Positions 1 to 8,862 of a stretch of 64,000 nt of DNA are shown piece after piece. Each line of letters opens with the position of its first letter. Within the stretch, counting starts at the first letter, position 1. Below the pieces are notes generated by a model. That model searched no databases. It was not told where the DNA came from and saw nothing but the letters and a program-made list of their open reading frames with translations. The position numbers and the translations under genes were made by a program. Origin of the DNA: Albidovulum sp. (GTDB lineage: Bacteria; Pseudomonadota; Alphaproteobacteria; Rhodobacterales; Rhodobacteraceae); NCBI GenBank assembly GCA_028823855.1, contig JAPPFL010000001.1:1-64000 (forward strand). Reading direction: 5' to 3'.

Positions 1-1125
1 GTGCCTGACATGAAAAACAGAATCAAAACAATGACTTATGATTCAGCCTCTAAGGGCAGCGCTATTGCTGCAACCGCGTCCGCTGGCGCCCTTGCCGCTC
101 CGGCCGTAGCGCGAGCCGAAACGGTAACCCTTAAAATGCAGGCAGCCTGGGGAAGCGGGTCTATTTTTCTTGAAAACGCTAAAGCTTACGTCGAACGCGT
201 GCACGCAATGGCGGGCGACAGTCTTCAGATCGACCTGCTGCCTGTGGACTCGGTCGTAAAGACAAGCCAAATGCAGGATGCCGTGCATCGCGGCGTTCTC
301 GACGCGGCACACTATGTTCCCGCGTACTGGTACTCGAAATCGAAAGCCGCCTCGCTATTCGGGACCGGACCGTGCTACGGCTGGTCCAGCCAAGAGGTTT
401 TGGGCTGGGTCCATTACGGCGGCGGCCAAGAGCTTTTCGACGAGCTAATGGCTACGCTCGGACTGAATATTGTCTCCTTTTTCAACAGTCCCATGCCTGC
501 GCAGCCTCTAGGCTGGTTCAAGGAGCAAATTACGGACGCCAGCCAGATGGTCGGCCTGAAATATAGAACGGTCGGGCTCGCCGCCGATGTGCTTTTGGAA
601 ATGGGAATGTCGGTAGTTCAGCTGCCCGGCGGAGAAATTCAGCCGGCCATGAAGTCAGGCTTGATCGACGCCGCGGAATTCAACAACCCGACCTCCGACC
701 GCGACTTCGGCATGCAGGATGTGTCGAAGCACTACCACCTGGCTTCTTTCCACCAGAGCCAGGAGTTTTTTGAAGTCACGTTCAACCGCCGCAAGTATGA
801 ATCCCTCCCCGCCGAGCTTCAGGCTATTCTCAAACACGCTTCTGAAGCGGAAAATTCGAACTTCTACTGGCACAATACCAAAAGGTATGCAGAAGACCTC
901 GTCAAACTACGCGACGAGCAAGGGGTCAATGTATACCGGACGCCCGATTCCGTTATGGCGGAACAACTCAAGGCGTGGGATGTCGTCGTGGACCGCATTG
1001 CGGCGGAAGATCCGTTCTTTGCTAGAGTCGTGGATAGCCAAAAGGCCTACGCGAAATCGGTCATGAACTACCTCAACCTGAACCAACCAGACTACAAGCT
1101 CGCCTATAGCCACCATTTCGACTGA
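1..1125 (+). CDS. dctP: TRAP transporter substrate-binding protein (DctP family)
   Basis: This is the periplasmic solute receptor of a TRAP transporter, which passes an organic anion to the DctQ/DctM membrane partners encoded just downstream. The first 40 or so residues look like an export signal ending near AVARA, followed by a mature region of DctP type. The stretch PGGEIQPAMKSG with a following AAEF is typical of the subgroup that binds keto acids, mannitol-like or chloroaromatic acids. The reading frame opens with GTG at the first base of the window, so the true start may be this GTG, the ATG at base 10 or 31, or lie upstream. The ligand cannot be read from the sequence; the amidase and hydroxyacid dehydrogenase downstream suggest an amide or hydroxy/keto acid. 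Confidence 0.88.
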   Translation: MPDMKNRIKTMTYDSASKGSAIAATASAGALAAPAVARAETVTLKMQAAWGSGSIFLENAKAYVERVHAMAGDSLQIDLLPVDSVVKTSQMQDAVHRGVLDAAHYVPAYWYSKSKAASLFGTGPCYGWSSQEVLGWVHYGGGQELFDELMATLGLNIVSFFNSPMPAQPLGWFKEQITDASQMVGLKYRTVGLAADVLLEMGMSVVQLPGGEIQPAMKSGLIDAAEFNNPTSDRDFGMQDVSKHYHLASFHQSQEFFEVTFNRRKYESLPAELQAILKHASEAENSNFYWHNTKRYAEDLVKLRDEQGVNVYRTPDSVMAEQLKAWDVVVDRIAAEDPFFARVVDSQKAYAKSVMNYLNLNQPDYKLAYSHHFD

Positions 1126-1146
1126 ACATCGAAATAATTCGATCGT

Positions 1147-1172
1147 CGCGGCGGGACGCCGGTCCCGCCGCG
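1147..1172 (+). promoter_or_regulatory. intercistronic stem-loop between dctP and dctQ
   Basis: Bases 1147-1157 and 1162-1172 are perfect inverted repeats, giving an 11-bp G+C-rich stem with a 4-base loop (GCCG). No T run follows, so full termination is unlikely. Such hairpins after a binding-protein gene often protect the upstream message or dampen read-through, so that more receptor than permease is made. That role is inferred. Confidence 0.65.
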
Positions 1173-1194
1173 GATTGCGGATTAGGAACAAGAA

Positions 1195-1764
1195 TTGGAA
1201 CGATTAGTCCATACGATTGAAAGTTTGAGCGTTTGGGTTGGTCGCGCATTCGGTTGGTGCATACTGGTTCTGACGCTGTCCGTGTCCTACGAGGTATTCG
1301 TTCGATACGTGCTGAACGCGCCTACTGTCTGGGCATTCGACATGATGGTCCAGATGTACGGGGCGCTGTTTTTGATGGCCGGTCCGTATGCGCTCGCACA
1401 GGACACGCACGTTCGCGGCGACGTTCTTTACCGCCTGTTTCCGGTCAAATGGCAGGCACGCTTAGATTTCGTTTTGTACATTATCTTTTTCTTTCCCGGA
1501 ATGCTCGCGCTGTTCTGGTACGGGTGGGAAATTGCCTCGGACAGCTGGCGGTATAAGGAAGTCAGCTGGAACAGCCCCGCGCGAATTCAAATATACTTTT
1601 TCAAGACGCTCATACCTGTTGCCGGATTTCTGCTGATCGTCCAAGGCATCGCTGAAATCATCCGTTGCTGGAAAGCAATGCAAACAGGAATTTGGATGAA
1701 ACGTCTGGACGATGTCCGTGAAACAGATGACATTTTAACCCACGCCCCACCAACTGATTTTTGA
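1195..1764 (+). CDS. dctQ: TRAP transporter small permease (DctQ family)
   Basis: DctQ is the small four-helix membrane subunit that docks with DctM. The 189-residue product has hydrophobic segments near residues 17-35, 50-68, 88-110 and 130-152 and the DctQ-like stretch around SYEVFVRYVLNAPT. The start is a TTG with AGGAA about six bases upstream. The gene lies 69 bp after dctP, beyond the stem-loop, and 37 bp before dctM. The last 30 residues are polar and presumably cytoplasmic. The family assignment is secure from order, length and topology; the substrate is unknown. Confidence 0.87.
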   Translation: MERLVHTIESLSVWVGRAFGWCILVLTLSVSYEVFVRYVLNAPTVWAFDMMVQMYGALFLMAGPYALAQDTHVRGDVLYRLFPVKWQARLDFVLYIIFFFPGMLALFWYGWEIASDSWRYKEVSWNSPARIQIYFFKTLIPVAGFLLIVQGIAEIIRCWKAMQTGIWMKRLDDVRETDDILTHAPPTDF

Positions 1765-1801
1765 TCGCGGCGCTTCCAAGAGTCATCGAGGATTCAATGC
1801 A

Positions 1802-3166
1802 ATGACGAACCCAGAAGTCGCCATACTTATGCTTTGCATATTCATCCTGTTGGTACTCCTGGGATTTCCAATCGCGTTTACCTTGATCGCCATGGGAGTC
1901 GCGTTCGGCTACTACGCCTACTACCAAAGCGGCGCGGAATCCATCGCCGACCTCCTTAACAACAATATCTTCTATCTTTTGAATCAAAACACTTACTCGG
2001 TCATGGAGAACGATACGCTCGTAGCCATACCGCTTTTCCTTTTCATGGGGTACGTCGTCGAAAGGGCGAGCATCGTCGACCGCCTGTTCTATTCGTTGCG
2101 AATGGCGGCCCGAAACCTTCCCGGATCAATGGCCGTAGCCGCATTGATCACGTGCGCGGTGTTCTCCACCGCATCCGGCATCGTAGGCGCAGTCGTTACG
2201 CTTATGGGACTGCTAGCGTTTCCGGCTATGGCGAATGCTAATTACAACAGGCAATTCGCGTCGGGCGTCATTTGCGCCGGCGGCACGCTCGGTATTCTAA
2301 TACCTCCTTCGATCATGCTAATCGTATATGCAGCGGTAGCTGCATTGTCGCCTCTCAGACTTTACGCCGCAGCCGTCTTCCCCGGTTTGCTTCTGGCCAG
2401 CCTATACATCGCGTATGTGATCATAAGGGTCAAAATCAATCCTTCGCTAGCTCCTCGTCCGCGTGACGAAGAAGTTCCTCCCGCGTCGCTGATTTTCAAG
2501 AGCCTTTTGGTATCCTTTGTACCGTTGACCGTGCTGATCATGCTCGTGCTAGGATCGATACTGGGAGGGCTTGCCACTCCCGCCGAGGCGGCGGCTATGG
2601 GAGCATTGGGAAGTCTCGTCCTCGCAGCGGCGTACAGAACCTTGAATTGGTTAAAATTAAGGGAAAGCGTATTCCTTACCGCCAAGGCAACCGCAATGGT
2701 TTGCTGGCTCTTCGTCGGATCCTGGACCTTTGCATCCGTCTTTTCCTATCTTGGCGGCCACGACGTTATTGAACACTGGGTGCTCGGATTGAACCTGGAG
2801 CCGTGGCAATTTCTTGTGATGGTTCAGGCCATTATATTCATCCTGGGATGGCCGCTGGAATGGTCGGAGATTCTGATTATCTTTGTTCCGATATTTCTCC
2901 CTATGCTCGATTCATTCGGCGTGAATCCATACTTTTTTGCAATGCTTGTAGCCTTGAATTTGCAAACGTCGTTCCTGACGCCGCCAATGGCTATGTCCGC
3001 CTACTACTTGAAGGGCGTACTCAAAAACAGGATCGAACTTGTTGAAATCTTCAAAGGGATTCTTCCCTATCTGGCTATCGTGATTTTCGCAATGTTTCTC
3101 ATGTATCAGTTTCCCGGCATCGCCTTGTGGTTTCCGGACTATCTTTTCGGCGCCTACATTCCCTAG
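1802..3166 (+). CDS. dctM: TRAP transporter large permease (DctM family)
   Basis: DctM is the large membrane subunit that moves the solute using an ion gradient. The 454-residue protein is hydrophobic along nearly its whole length, with about 12 segments, and has DctM hallmarks: an N-terminal LGFPIAFTL, the central SGIVGAVVTLMG and GTLGILIPPS, and the late LQTSFLTPPM. A GAGGA sequence precedes the ATG. With dctP and dctQ it forms a complete TRAP system, and its stop lies only 14 bp before the amidase start, so all are probably on one message. Confidence 0.92.
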   Translation: MTNPEVAILMLCIFILLVLLGFPIAFTLIAMGVAFGYYAYYQSGAESIADLLNNNIFYLLNQNTYSVMENDTLVAIPLFLFMGYVVERASIVDRLFYSLRMAARNLPGSMAVAALITCAVFSTASGIVGAVVTLMGLLAFPAMANANYNRQFASGVICAGGTLGILIPPSIMLIVYAAVAALSPLRLYAAAVFPGLLLASLYIAYVIIRVKINPSLAPRPRDEEVPPASLIFKSLLVSFVPLTVLIMLVLGSILGGLATPAEAAAMGALGSLVLAAAYRTLNWLKLRESVFLTAKATAMVCWLFVGSWTFASVFSYLGGHDVIEHWVLGLNLEPWQFLVMVQAIIFILGWPLEWSEILIIFVPIFLPMLDSFGVNPYFFAMLVALNLQTSFLTPPMAMSAYYLKGVLKNRIELVEIFKGILPYLAIVIFAMFLMYQFPGIALWFPDYLFGAYIP

Positions 3167-3180
3167 CGGACGACGCGGAA

Positions 3181-4524
3181 ATGGACGACGGTTTACATTC
3201 CAGTTTGACGGCGTTTGAAGCCGCCAAATTAATAAAGTCGCGAAAGCTAAAATCCGTCGAGCTTGTCCGATCCTGCTTGGAAAAAATCAAAAAAAACGAC
3301 GCGCAAATCCGCGCGTGGACCAACTATGACAGCGAATCCGCGCTACAGCAGTCCGCTGCATTGGATGCCATCAGCCAAGCATGCGGGCCGGTAGGCTCGT
3401 TGCACGGCATTCCCGTGGGCATCAAGGACATCGTGGATACGAAGGACTTCCCGACGGAGCGAGGCTCCCCGATATTTGCCGGTCGCAGGCCGGACGCGGA
3501 CGCCGCGATCATTGACCGGCTAAGAGAAGCTGGAGCCATTGTTCTAGGCAAAACGATTACAACAGAATTCGCTTTCATGAATCCGGCGGAGACTCGAAAT
3601 CCGCATAATCTGACTCAAACGCCCGGAGGGTCGTCGAGCGGTTCGGCCGCTTCCGTCGCCGCGCTACACGTACCGCTGGCAATCGGCACGCAGACGAATG
3701 GTTCGGTAATTCGTCCGGCTTCTTTTTGCGGCGTCTTCGGGTTCAAGCCGACCCGCGGAATGATCCCACGCACTGGCATACTGGAGACTTCACGATCGCT
3801 GGACCAAGTAGGCGTCTTTGCTCGCACATTGAAAGACGCGGCCCTATTGGCCGATTCAATATCCGGACACGATTCTCGCGATCCGCTCTCGTTGCCAAGA
3901 CCTCGACCGGAAATGCTAAAGGGCTGCCTGAGCGAGGTCCCGGTCGAACCAGTATTCGCTTTTTTCGAACTGCCGTTCGCTGAACGTCAATCGGAAGATG
4001 CGAAACAGGGCGTTGAAGAACTGCTGGATGTGCTCGAAAAACGCGTGGAAAGACTCCCCGCGCCGCAAGGATTCGCGGATCTTGTCGAGGCTCACCGAAA
4101 GATTCACGAATTCGAGATATGCGTCCACCTGGGAAATATCTTTTCGTCCCATTGGCACCTTGTAAGCGAGCCTCTTAGGAGAGCGGTGGAGCGAGGCCGA
4201 TCAATCAGCGAATCCGAATACGAGAACGCCCTTCTCCAAATGCATGGCGCCAAGGACTATTTTACGAAATTTTTCCTGGACTACGACGCCGTCATCTCGC
4301 CGAGCGCCACTGGCGAGGCACCTCCCTTCGAAGATGGAACCGGCGACCCGATATTTTGCACAGTTTGGACGCTGTGCGGACTTCCGACCATTTCCATGCC
4401 TCTGCTGGTAGGAAAATCGAATCTTCCGGTCGGCGTACAGCTGGTAGGCGGCATGGAAAGAGACGACCGGCTGCTTCGAACGGCGCGCTGGATAATTGAC
4501 GAAATACGGACGGTCGACACTTGA
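3181..4524 (+). CDS. amidase signature family hydrolase
   Basis: The enzyme hydrolyses an amide to a carboxylate and ammonia (or an amine). The amidase-signature Ser-cisSer-Lys triad can be read in the 447-residue product: Lys82 in PVGIKDI, Ser151 at the start of the PGGSSSGS run, and Ser175 in QTNGSVIRPASFCG. ATG 3181 was chosen because longer versions would start inside dctM, and GGA lies just upstream. Its position directly behind a TRAP transporter suggests that it acts on the imported compound or on an intermediate. GatA is unlikely because no gatB/gatC is nearby. The substrate is unknown. Confidence 0.87.
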   Translation: MDDGLHSSLTAFEAAKLIKSRKLKSVELVRSCLEKIKKNDAQIRAWTNYDSESALQQSAALDAISQACGPVGSLHGIPVGIKDIVDTKDFPTERGSPIFAGRRPDADAAIIDRLREAGAIVLGKTITTEFAFMNPAETRNPHNLTQTPGGSSSGSAASVAALHVPLAIGTQTNGSVIRPASFCGVFGFKPTRGMIPRTGILETSRSLDQVGVFARTLKDAALLADSISGHDSRDPLSLPRPRPEMLKGCLSEVPVEPVFAFFELPFAERQSEDAKQGVEELLDVLEKRVERLPAPQGFADLVEAHRKIHEFEICVHLGNIFSSHWHLVSEPLRRAVERGRSISESEYENALLQMHGAKDYFTKFFLDYDAVISPSATGEAPPFEDGTGDPIFCTVWTLCGLPTISMPLLVGKSNLPVGVQLVGGMERDDRLLRTARWIIDEIRTVDT

Positions 4525-4538
4525 TCAAAGGAAATTCA

Positions 4539-4751
4539 ATGCTCGACAAAAAAACGAAACTAGCGGCCGGACTGGTTGCGATTGCGATGGTCGTGGCATT
4601 CGTGCTTGGCCTTGCCGAAAGCATCTCGAGCGGATTCGCCGGCTTTTGGGGCGGGCTTCCATTTTGGATAATCGCGCTAGCCGTACTCGCGCTGGCTGTC
4701 TACGACTTTTGGGACGAATGCATTCGCAATTGGAGTAAAGATGACAAATAA
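4539..4751 (+). CDS. small two-helix membrane protein, unrecognised
   Basis: I do not recognise this family. The 70-residue product has a short basic N-terminus (MLDKKTK), two hydrophobic segments at about residues 8-27 and 36-56, and a charged tail ending WSKDDK. AAAGGA lies six bases before the ATG, and the gene overlaps the next by 11 bases, so it is very likely translated and coupled. A TTG at 4521 overlapping the amidase stop is the alternative start. Position suggests an accessory membrane protein of the TRAP/amidase unit, but nothing in the sequence gives a function. Confidence 0.6.
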   Translation: MLDKKTKLAAGLVAIAMVVAFVLGLAESISSGFAGFWGGLPFWIIALAVLALAVYDFWDECIRNWSKDDK

Positions 4752-5703
4752 GCCCGTATTGTGGATGCCAAGGAAATTGTCCGGCGCAACGATTGCGCGC
4801 GCCCAAAGAAATTACGAATTGATTCTAAACGAGGCCGATACCGAGTCTTCTACCGACCAGATCGTAGCCATGAGCGCCAGAGTGGACGCTATGCTACCGT
4901 GCCACTCGGAACGGTTCGACAAGGATGTCGCTGCCCGCCTGCATCCGAGACTGAAAATTATCGCCAACCATTCGGTTGGGGTAGACCACTGCGATATCGA
5001 AGCGTTAAGGGCGAGAAATATCGCTGTAACCAACACCCCCGACGTATTGTCCGATGCCACGGCCGAAATCGCATGCTTGCTTCTACTCGGCGCGGCTAGG
5101 AGGGCGATTGAAGGCGACTCGCTCGTGAGGTCCGGCAATTGGGACAGCTGGAGCCCCTCCTTCATGGTCGGCAAGCAAATTACCGGGCAGCGACTCGGAA
5201 TCGTAGGAATGGGACGGGTCGGGCAAGTCGTTGCCGCTCGCGCGCGCGGATTCGACATGGAAGTGCACTACCACAACCGTCGACGTTTACCTGCAAAGAG
5301 CGAATGCGGCGCGAATTATCACGAACGGCTTGAAGATTTGCTTCGAGTGGCGGATTTTCTGTCATTGCATTGCCCGGCAACGTCGGAAACAGAGAATTTG
5401 ATTAACGCTCGGCGACTGGCGATGCTGCCGAAAGGCGCGGTTTTAGTAAATTGCGCTCGCGGTTCCTTGGTAGATGAATGCGCTTTAATCCAATCGATAG
5501 AAAGCCAACATCTAGCGGCCGCGGGTCTGGATTGCTTCGCATGCGAACCCGGCGGAAACCCGGGTCTGCGAAAATTCAAAAACGTCTTTATGCTGCCGCA
5601 TGTCGGCAGCGCAACTACGCTTACGCGAGATGCGATGGGTTTTCGCGCGCTCGACAATATCGACTCATTTTTCGCCGGGAAGAAGCCGCTGGACCTGTTG
5701 TAG
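4741..5703 (+). CDS. D-isomer-specific 2-hydroxyacid dehydrogenase
   Basis: This is an NAD(P)-dependent enzyme interconverting a D-2-hydroxyacid and a 2-keto acid, in the glyoxylate/hydroxypyruvate reductase group. The 320-residue protein has the dinucleotide fold GMGRVG at 156-161 and the catalytic triad in order: Arg240 (NCARGS), Glu269 (ACEP) and His287 (PHVGSAT). Overlap with the preceding small gene indicates co-translation with the amidase unit, so it probably oxidises or reduces the keto/hydroxy acid released there. About 270 bp without a gene follows before the next transporter. Confidence 0.9.
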   Translation: MTNKPVLWMPRKLSGATIARAQRNYELILNEADTESSTDQIVAMSARVDAMLPCHSERFDKDVAARLHPRLKIIANHSVGVDHCDIEALRARNIAVTNTPDVLSDATAEIACLLLLGAARRAIEGDSLVRSGNWDSWSPSFMVGKQITGQRLGIVGMGRVGQVVAARARGFDMEVHYHNRRRLPAKSECGANYHERLEDLLRVADFLSLHCPATSETENLINARRLAMLPKGAVLVNCARGSLVDECALIQSIESQHLAAAGLDCFACEPGGNPGLRKFKNVFMLPHVGSATTLTRDAMGFRALDNIDSFFAGKKPLDLL

Positions 5704-5975
5704 GAACTCCAGGGGAATTGTACAGGCCTAACGCGAAGTTGAGAGTGCCTGGCGTCAATCTCCTTCTGCCTTCCTCGCCGATGCGGTTTGCCCGCGCATG
5801 CCGAACTCGCTACCGACGCCGGACGCATACGCACTTGACATTTTCTCAAATGAATACACACTCCGCAGCTTAGCAAATTAGCTTGGCTTGAGCGGCAAAC
5901 AGTAAATTTGCCGGATCCGGACAAATCGCGCGTTGCGCGCAAACGACATGCGGCGCGCCCAAACAGGAGAATGAA

Positions 5976-7028
5976 ATGGAATCTCGCCTTTCTTCCTGGC
6001 TTCGATGCTTCGATGCCAGTGGTTTACCTAGCGTCAATTCAAGGGCTCTCGTAGCCGCAGTCGCAATTTCAATTGCAGGCGCCGGCTATGCCGCTGCCGA
6101 CAACGTCGTAAATTGCGCCTATCCCTTCTGGTTTGGTTTCGCGCCGGCGCCGGTCGCGGACAAGATGGGCTACTTCGAAGAGGAGGGAATCGAATTCAGC
6201 TACGTCTACGACAACGACCGGGCCAACGTGTATCCTGCTCTGGAGACCGGCGACATCAATTGCACGATGAGAACGATCGGCGAACACATGTCGAGGCCGC
6301 TTACCGCCGATTCAGATACCGTCGTGATCGGCCTTGTCGACGTTTCCGTCGGCGCCGACGGCGTCGTGGCCGGGCCGAATATCAATTCGGTTGAAGATCT
6401 CATTGGCAAGAATTTCGCAGGCGAGACGGGACATCCGGGAATATTGATGACGGCGCACGCCCTTATGGAAAAAGGCCTGTCGATGAGCGATGTCAATGTC
6501 CGCCTTATCGCTACCGACGATAGCCCTGCTGTTTTCGAGGATGACGACATCGCGGCTGTCGCATCGTGGGAGCCGATGCTGAGCGAGATCGCCGCGAACA
6601 CGTCCAGGGAAGGCTCGAAGATCTTGCTGACTTCACGTGAATTCGAGGGATTGATTACGGATGTCGTGATCGTAAATAAAAGCGACTACCTCGACAACCG
6701 CGAAAAGTATGCCGGTTTCATGCGCGGAATTTACCGTGCAGTGGATCTTTTCAATAGCGACCCTGAAAAATTCCTTGAACTTGCAGCCCCCGAATACGAT
6801 GTTACGCCCGAACAAATGAACGCCGATCTGGCGGGCGTTTACTACACGAGCTACGAGGATGCCGAAGAATATTTCGGCACGAGCGGCGCCGCCCCCAAGC
6901 TAAAGCAGATAACGGAAGATCTGGTCTCAATCAATGTCGAACTTGGGTACATGGATGCGCCTATTCCCTATGAAGCCATGGTAGACCCGTCGCTGACGAA
7001 TGGCTTATTCGACGGCAAGGCACGCTAG
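5976..7028 (+). CDS. ABC transporter substrate-binding protein (NMT1/THI5, SsuA-like)
   Basis: This is the periplasmic receptor of an ABC importer of the taurine/nitrate/sulfonate/pyrimidine type. The ATG at 5976 has AGGAGA seven bases upstream. The first 41 residues include a hydrophobic core (ALVAAVAISIAGAGYA) ending at AAA, a plausible signal peptide. The mature part has the family pattern of a membrane-distal lobe with GYFEEEGIEFSYV and a later DLIGKNFAG hinge region. A strong stem-loop and then permease and ATPase genes follow. The ligand is not evident; two oxidoreductases and a deacetylase-like hydrolase downstream argue against simple nitrate or sulfate uptake. Confidence 0.85.
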   Translation: MESRLSSWLRCFDASGLPSVNSRALVAAVAISIAGAGYAAADNVVNCAYPFWFGFAPAPVADKMGYFEEEGIEFSYVYDNDRANVYPALETGDINCTMRTIGEHMSRPLTADSDTVVIGLVDVSVGADGVVAGPNINSVEDLIGKNFAGETGHPGILMTAHALMEKGLSMSDVNVRLIATDDSPAVFEDDDIAAVASWEPMLSEIAANTSREGSKILLTSREFEGLITDVVIVNKSDYLDNREKYAGFMRGIYRAVDLFNSDPEKFLELAAPEYDVTPEQMNADLAGVYYTSYEDAEEYFGTSGAAPKLKQITEDLVSINVELGYMDAPIPYEAMVDPSLTNGLFDGKAR

Positions 7029-7045
7029 AGCTACCAGCTCAATTT

Positions 7046-7073
7046 GGATCCTGTCCGAAGAGGGACAGGATCC
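7046..7073 (+). promoter_or_regulatory. intercistronic stem-loop between ABC receptor and permease genes
   Basis: Bases 7046-7056 and 7063-7073 form a perfect 11-bp inverted repeat (GGATCCTGTCC arm) around a 6-base loop GAAGAG, followed by TTGTTC. It sits 18 bp after the receptor stop. As in the TRAP unit, it may partly terminate transcription or stabilise the receptor message; that role is inferred. Confidence 0.65.
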
Positions 7074-7217
7074 TTGTTCGACGCGGAAAGGACTTCGGAC
7101 GCTTTCGGTTCGCCAAATCGCGAACGCGGGAACGTCCTCGGAACGACAATCGATAACGAATTCCCGTAAAGCTCCCACTCGAAGAAAGCTGGACATGAAG
7201 ATCAAGGCGTTTGTGAA

Positions 7218-8042
7218 TTGACCGAGGCGGCTAGCGAAGTTGTTGTTCGGGGGCGGCGGCAACTGGTTTCGCTTTTGACATTCCGCGGAAGGCGGCACGC
7301 AAGAGCAGATTTCGTACTTGGCGTTATCGCATTCGCGATTTTCATTGCGGCATGGTATTTTATCGTCATTGCCGGAATTGTTCCGGAAAGGTTTCTTCCC
7401 CTGCCGAGCACGGTCATCCAGACCATGCTTCGACTTTTGACCGAGTCGCATTTTCTTAACGACATATGGGTTTCCGTGGCGCGAGTTTGGGGAGCTTTTC
7501 TTCTGTCCGTCGTCTTCGCCGTTCCAATCGGAGTCTGGATGAGCAATTACCGGCTTGTTGCAGCGTTGCTAGAACCCATTGTAGATTTTATCCGTTATCT
7601 TCCGGTTCCGGCACTCGTGCCGCTTCTAATTATCTGGTTTGGCATCGGAGAAGCGTCCAAGATCGCGGTATTGTGGATGGGTACTTTTTTTCAGCTCGTG
7701 TTGCTGGTGGCCGACGATGCCAAAAGAATTCCGCGCGAATTCGTGGAATCGGGATTTACGCTAGGCGCCAAGCCGTTCCAAATCACGCGAGACATCCTCC
7801 TCCCGGCCATGTTGCCCAATTTGGTCGACAATCTGAGAATAACGTTGGGCTGGTGCTGGACTTGGATCATCGTCGCCGAAATTGTTGCCGCCAAAAGCGG
7901 CATCGGTCACTACATCTGGTCAATGCGGCGTTTTCTCAAGACGCCGGAAGTGATGTCCGGGATACTCGTCATTGGCATAATCGGGCTGTTGACCGACCAG
8001 GCGATTCGCGCGTGGCACCGCCGCCACTTCCGCTATCTGTGA
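7218..8042 (+). CDS. ABC transporter permease (SsuC/TauC-like)
   Basis: This is the inner-membrane channel subunit of the importer. The 274-residue protein has an N-terminal cytoplasmic stretch, about six hydrophobic segments, and the ATPase-docking loop near residues 170-195 (ESGFTLGAKPFQITRDILLP), as in SsuC/TauC permeases. The start is uncertain: a TTG at 7218 with AAGGCG about nine bases upstream fits best, and an eight-codon leader (ATG 7195) overlaps it. The ATPase gene follows after 8 bp, so the two are co-transcribed. Confidence 0.87.
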   Translation: MTEAASEVVVRGRRQLVSLLTFRGRRHARADFVLGVIAFAIFIAAWYFIVIAGIVPERFLPLPSTVIQTMLRLLTESHFLNDIWVSVARVWGAFLLSVVFAVPIGVWMSNYRLVAALLEPIVDFIRYLPVPALVPLLIIWFGIGEASKIAVLWMGTFFQLVLLVADDAKRIPREFVESGFTLGAKPFQITRDILLPAMLPNLVDNLRITLGWCWTWIIVAEIVAAKSGIGHYIWSMRRFLKTPEVMSGILVIGIIGLLTDQAIRAWHRRHFRYL

Positions 8043-8050
8043 CAGCATCG

Positions 8051-8851
8051 ATGACAAATGCATCTCCATTTTTGAGCGTTCGCAAAGTTTCGAAAGAGTT
8101 CGGCGGCGAGAATAGAGCGGACTCGCCGATCAAAGTCGTCGACAATGTGTCAATGGATATAGACGAGGGCGAATTCGTCGTATACCTTGGCCCGTCCGGA
8201 TGCGGCAAGACCACTCTCTTACGGATAGTGAGCGGGCTAGAATCTGCTTCCGCCGGGGATATCCTGCTTTCCGGAAATGCCGTAACGGGGCCCGATCGAA
8301 AGAAGGGCATGGTATTCCAGGCGTACGCATCCTTTCCCTGGCTGTCGGTGCTTGACAACATTAAGTTCGGAACTCGCTACAGAACCGACATTGGAGACAA
8401 AGAAAAAGCGGAAATTTCAAAATATTATTTGCATTTGGTAGGTTTAGGGGACTACGCGGACTTTTTCGTGAACCGGATCTCCGGCGGAATGCGGCAGCGC
8501 GTAGCCATTGCTAGAACGTTGGCTGCGGCGCCAGACATACTTCTCATGGATGAACCGTTCGGGGCGCTGGATGCCCAAACCCGGGAATTTCTTCAGGAGC
8601 AATTGCTTGAAATCTGCCGGGTAGAGAAAAAAGCCGTCATATTTGTAACCCACGATGTCGAAGAAGCAGTGTTCTTGGCAGACAGAGCTTTCATGTTCTC
8701 CGCCCGCCCCGCGCGCATCGTCGAGGAAATCGATATCGCATCCGTTCTCGGCGCGGAAAGAGATTCCCGGACCAAAGAGAGCGAGGCATTCTTCAATTTG
8801 CGCAATCATGTTCGTGAATTGATGCGCAAGCAAGCGCAGCAAAATATCTAG
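8051..8851 (+). CDS. ABC transporter ATP-binding protein (SsuB/TauB-like)
   Basis: This is the cytoplasmic ATPase of the importer. All motifs are intact in the 266-residue product: Walker A GPSGCGKTT at 47-55, Q-loop Gln90, signature ISGGMRQ at 143-149, Walker B with Asp167/Glu168, and the H-loop His201. ATG 8051 lies 8 bp after the permease stop and fits the usual N-terminus (strand, then KVSKEF). The nearest relatives are nitrate/sulfonate/taurine-class ATPases. It completes a full ABC system with the receptor and permease upstream. Confidence 0.92.
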   Translation: MTNASPFLSVRKVSKEFGGENRADSPIKVVDNVSMDIDEGEFVVYLGPSGCGKTTLLRIVSGLESASAGDILLSGNAVTGPDRKKGMVFQAYASFPWLSVLDNIKFGTRYRTDIGDKEKAEISKYYLHLVGLGDYADFFVNRISGGMRQRVAIARTLAAAPDILLMDEPFGALDAQTREFLQEQLLEICRVEKKAVIFVTHDVEEAVFLADRAFMFSARPARIVEEIDIASVLGAERDSRTKESEAFFNLRNHVRELMRKQAQQNI

Positions 8852-8862
8852 GGCACCATCAG

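Noticed and set aside
7195-7221. Eight-codon leader peptide overlapping the ABC permease start
   Set aside because: It could couple translation, but so short a frame is expected by chance and no attenuator codons or ribosome site stand out.
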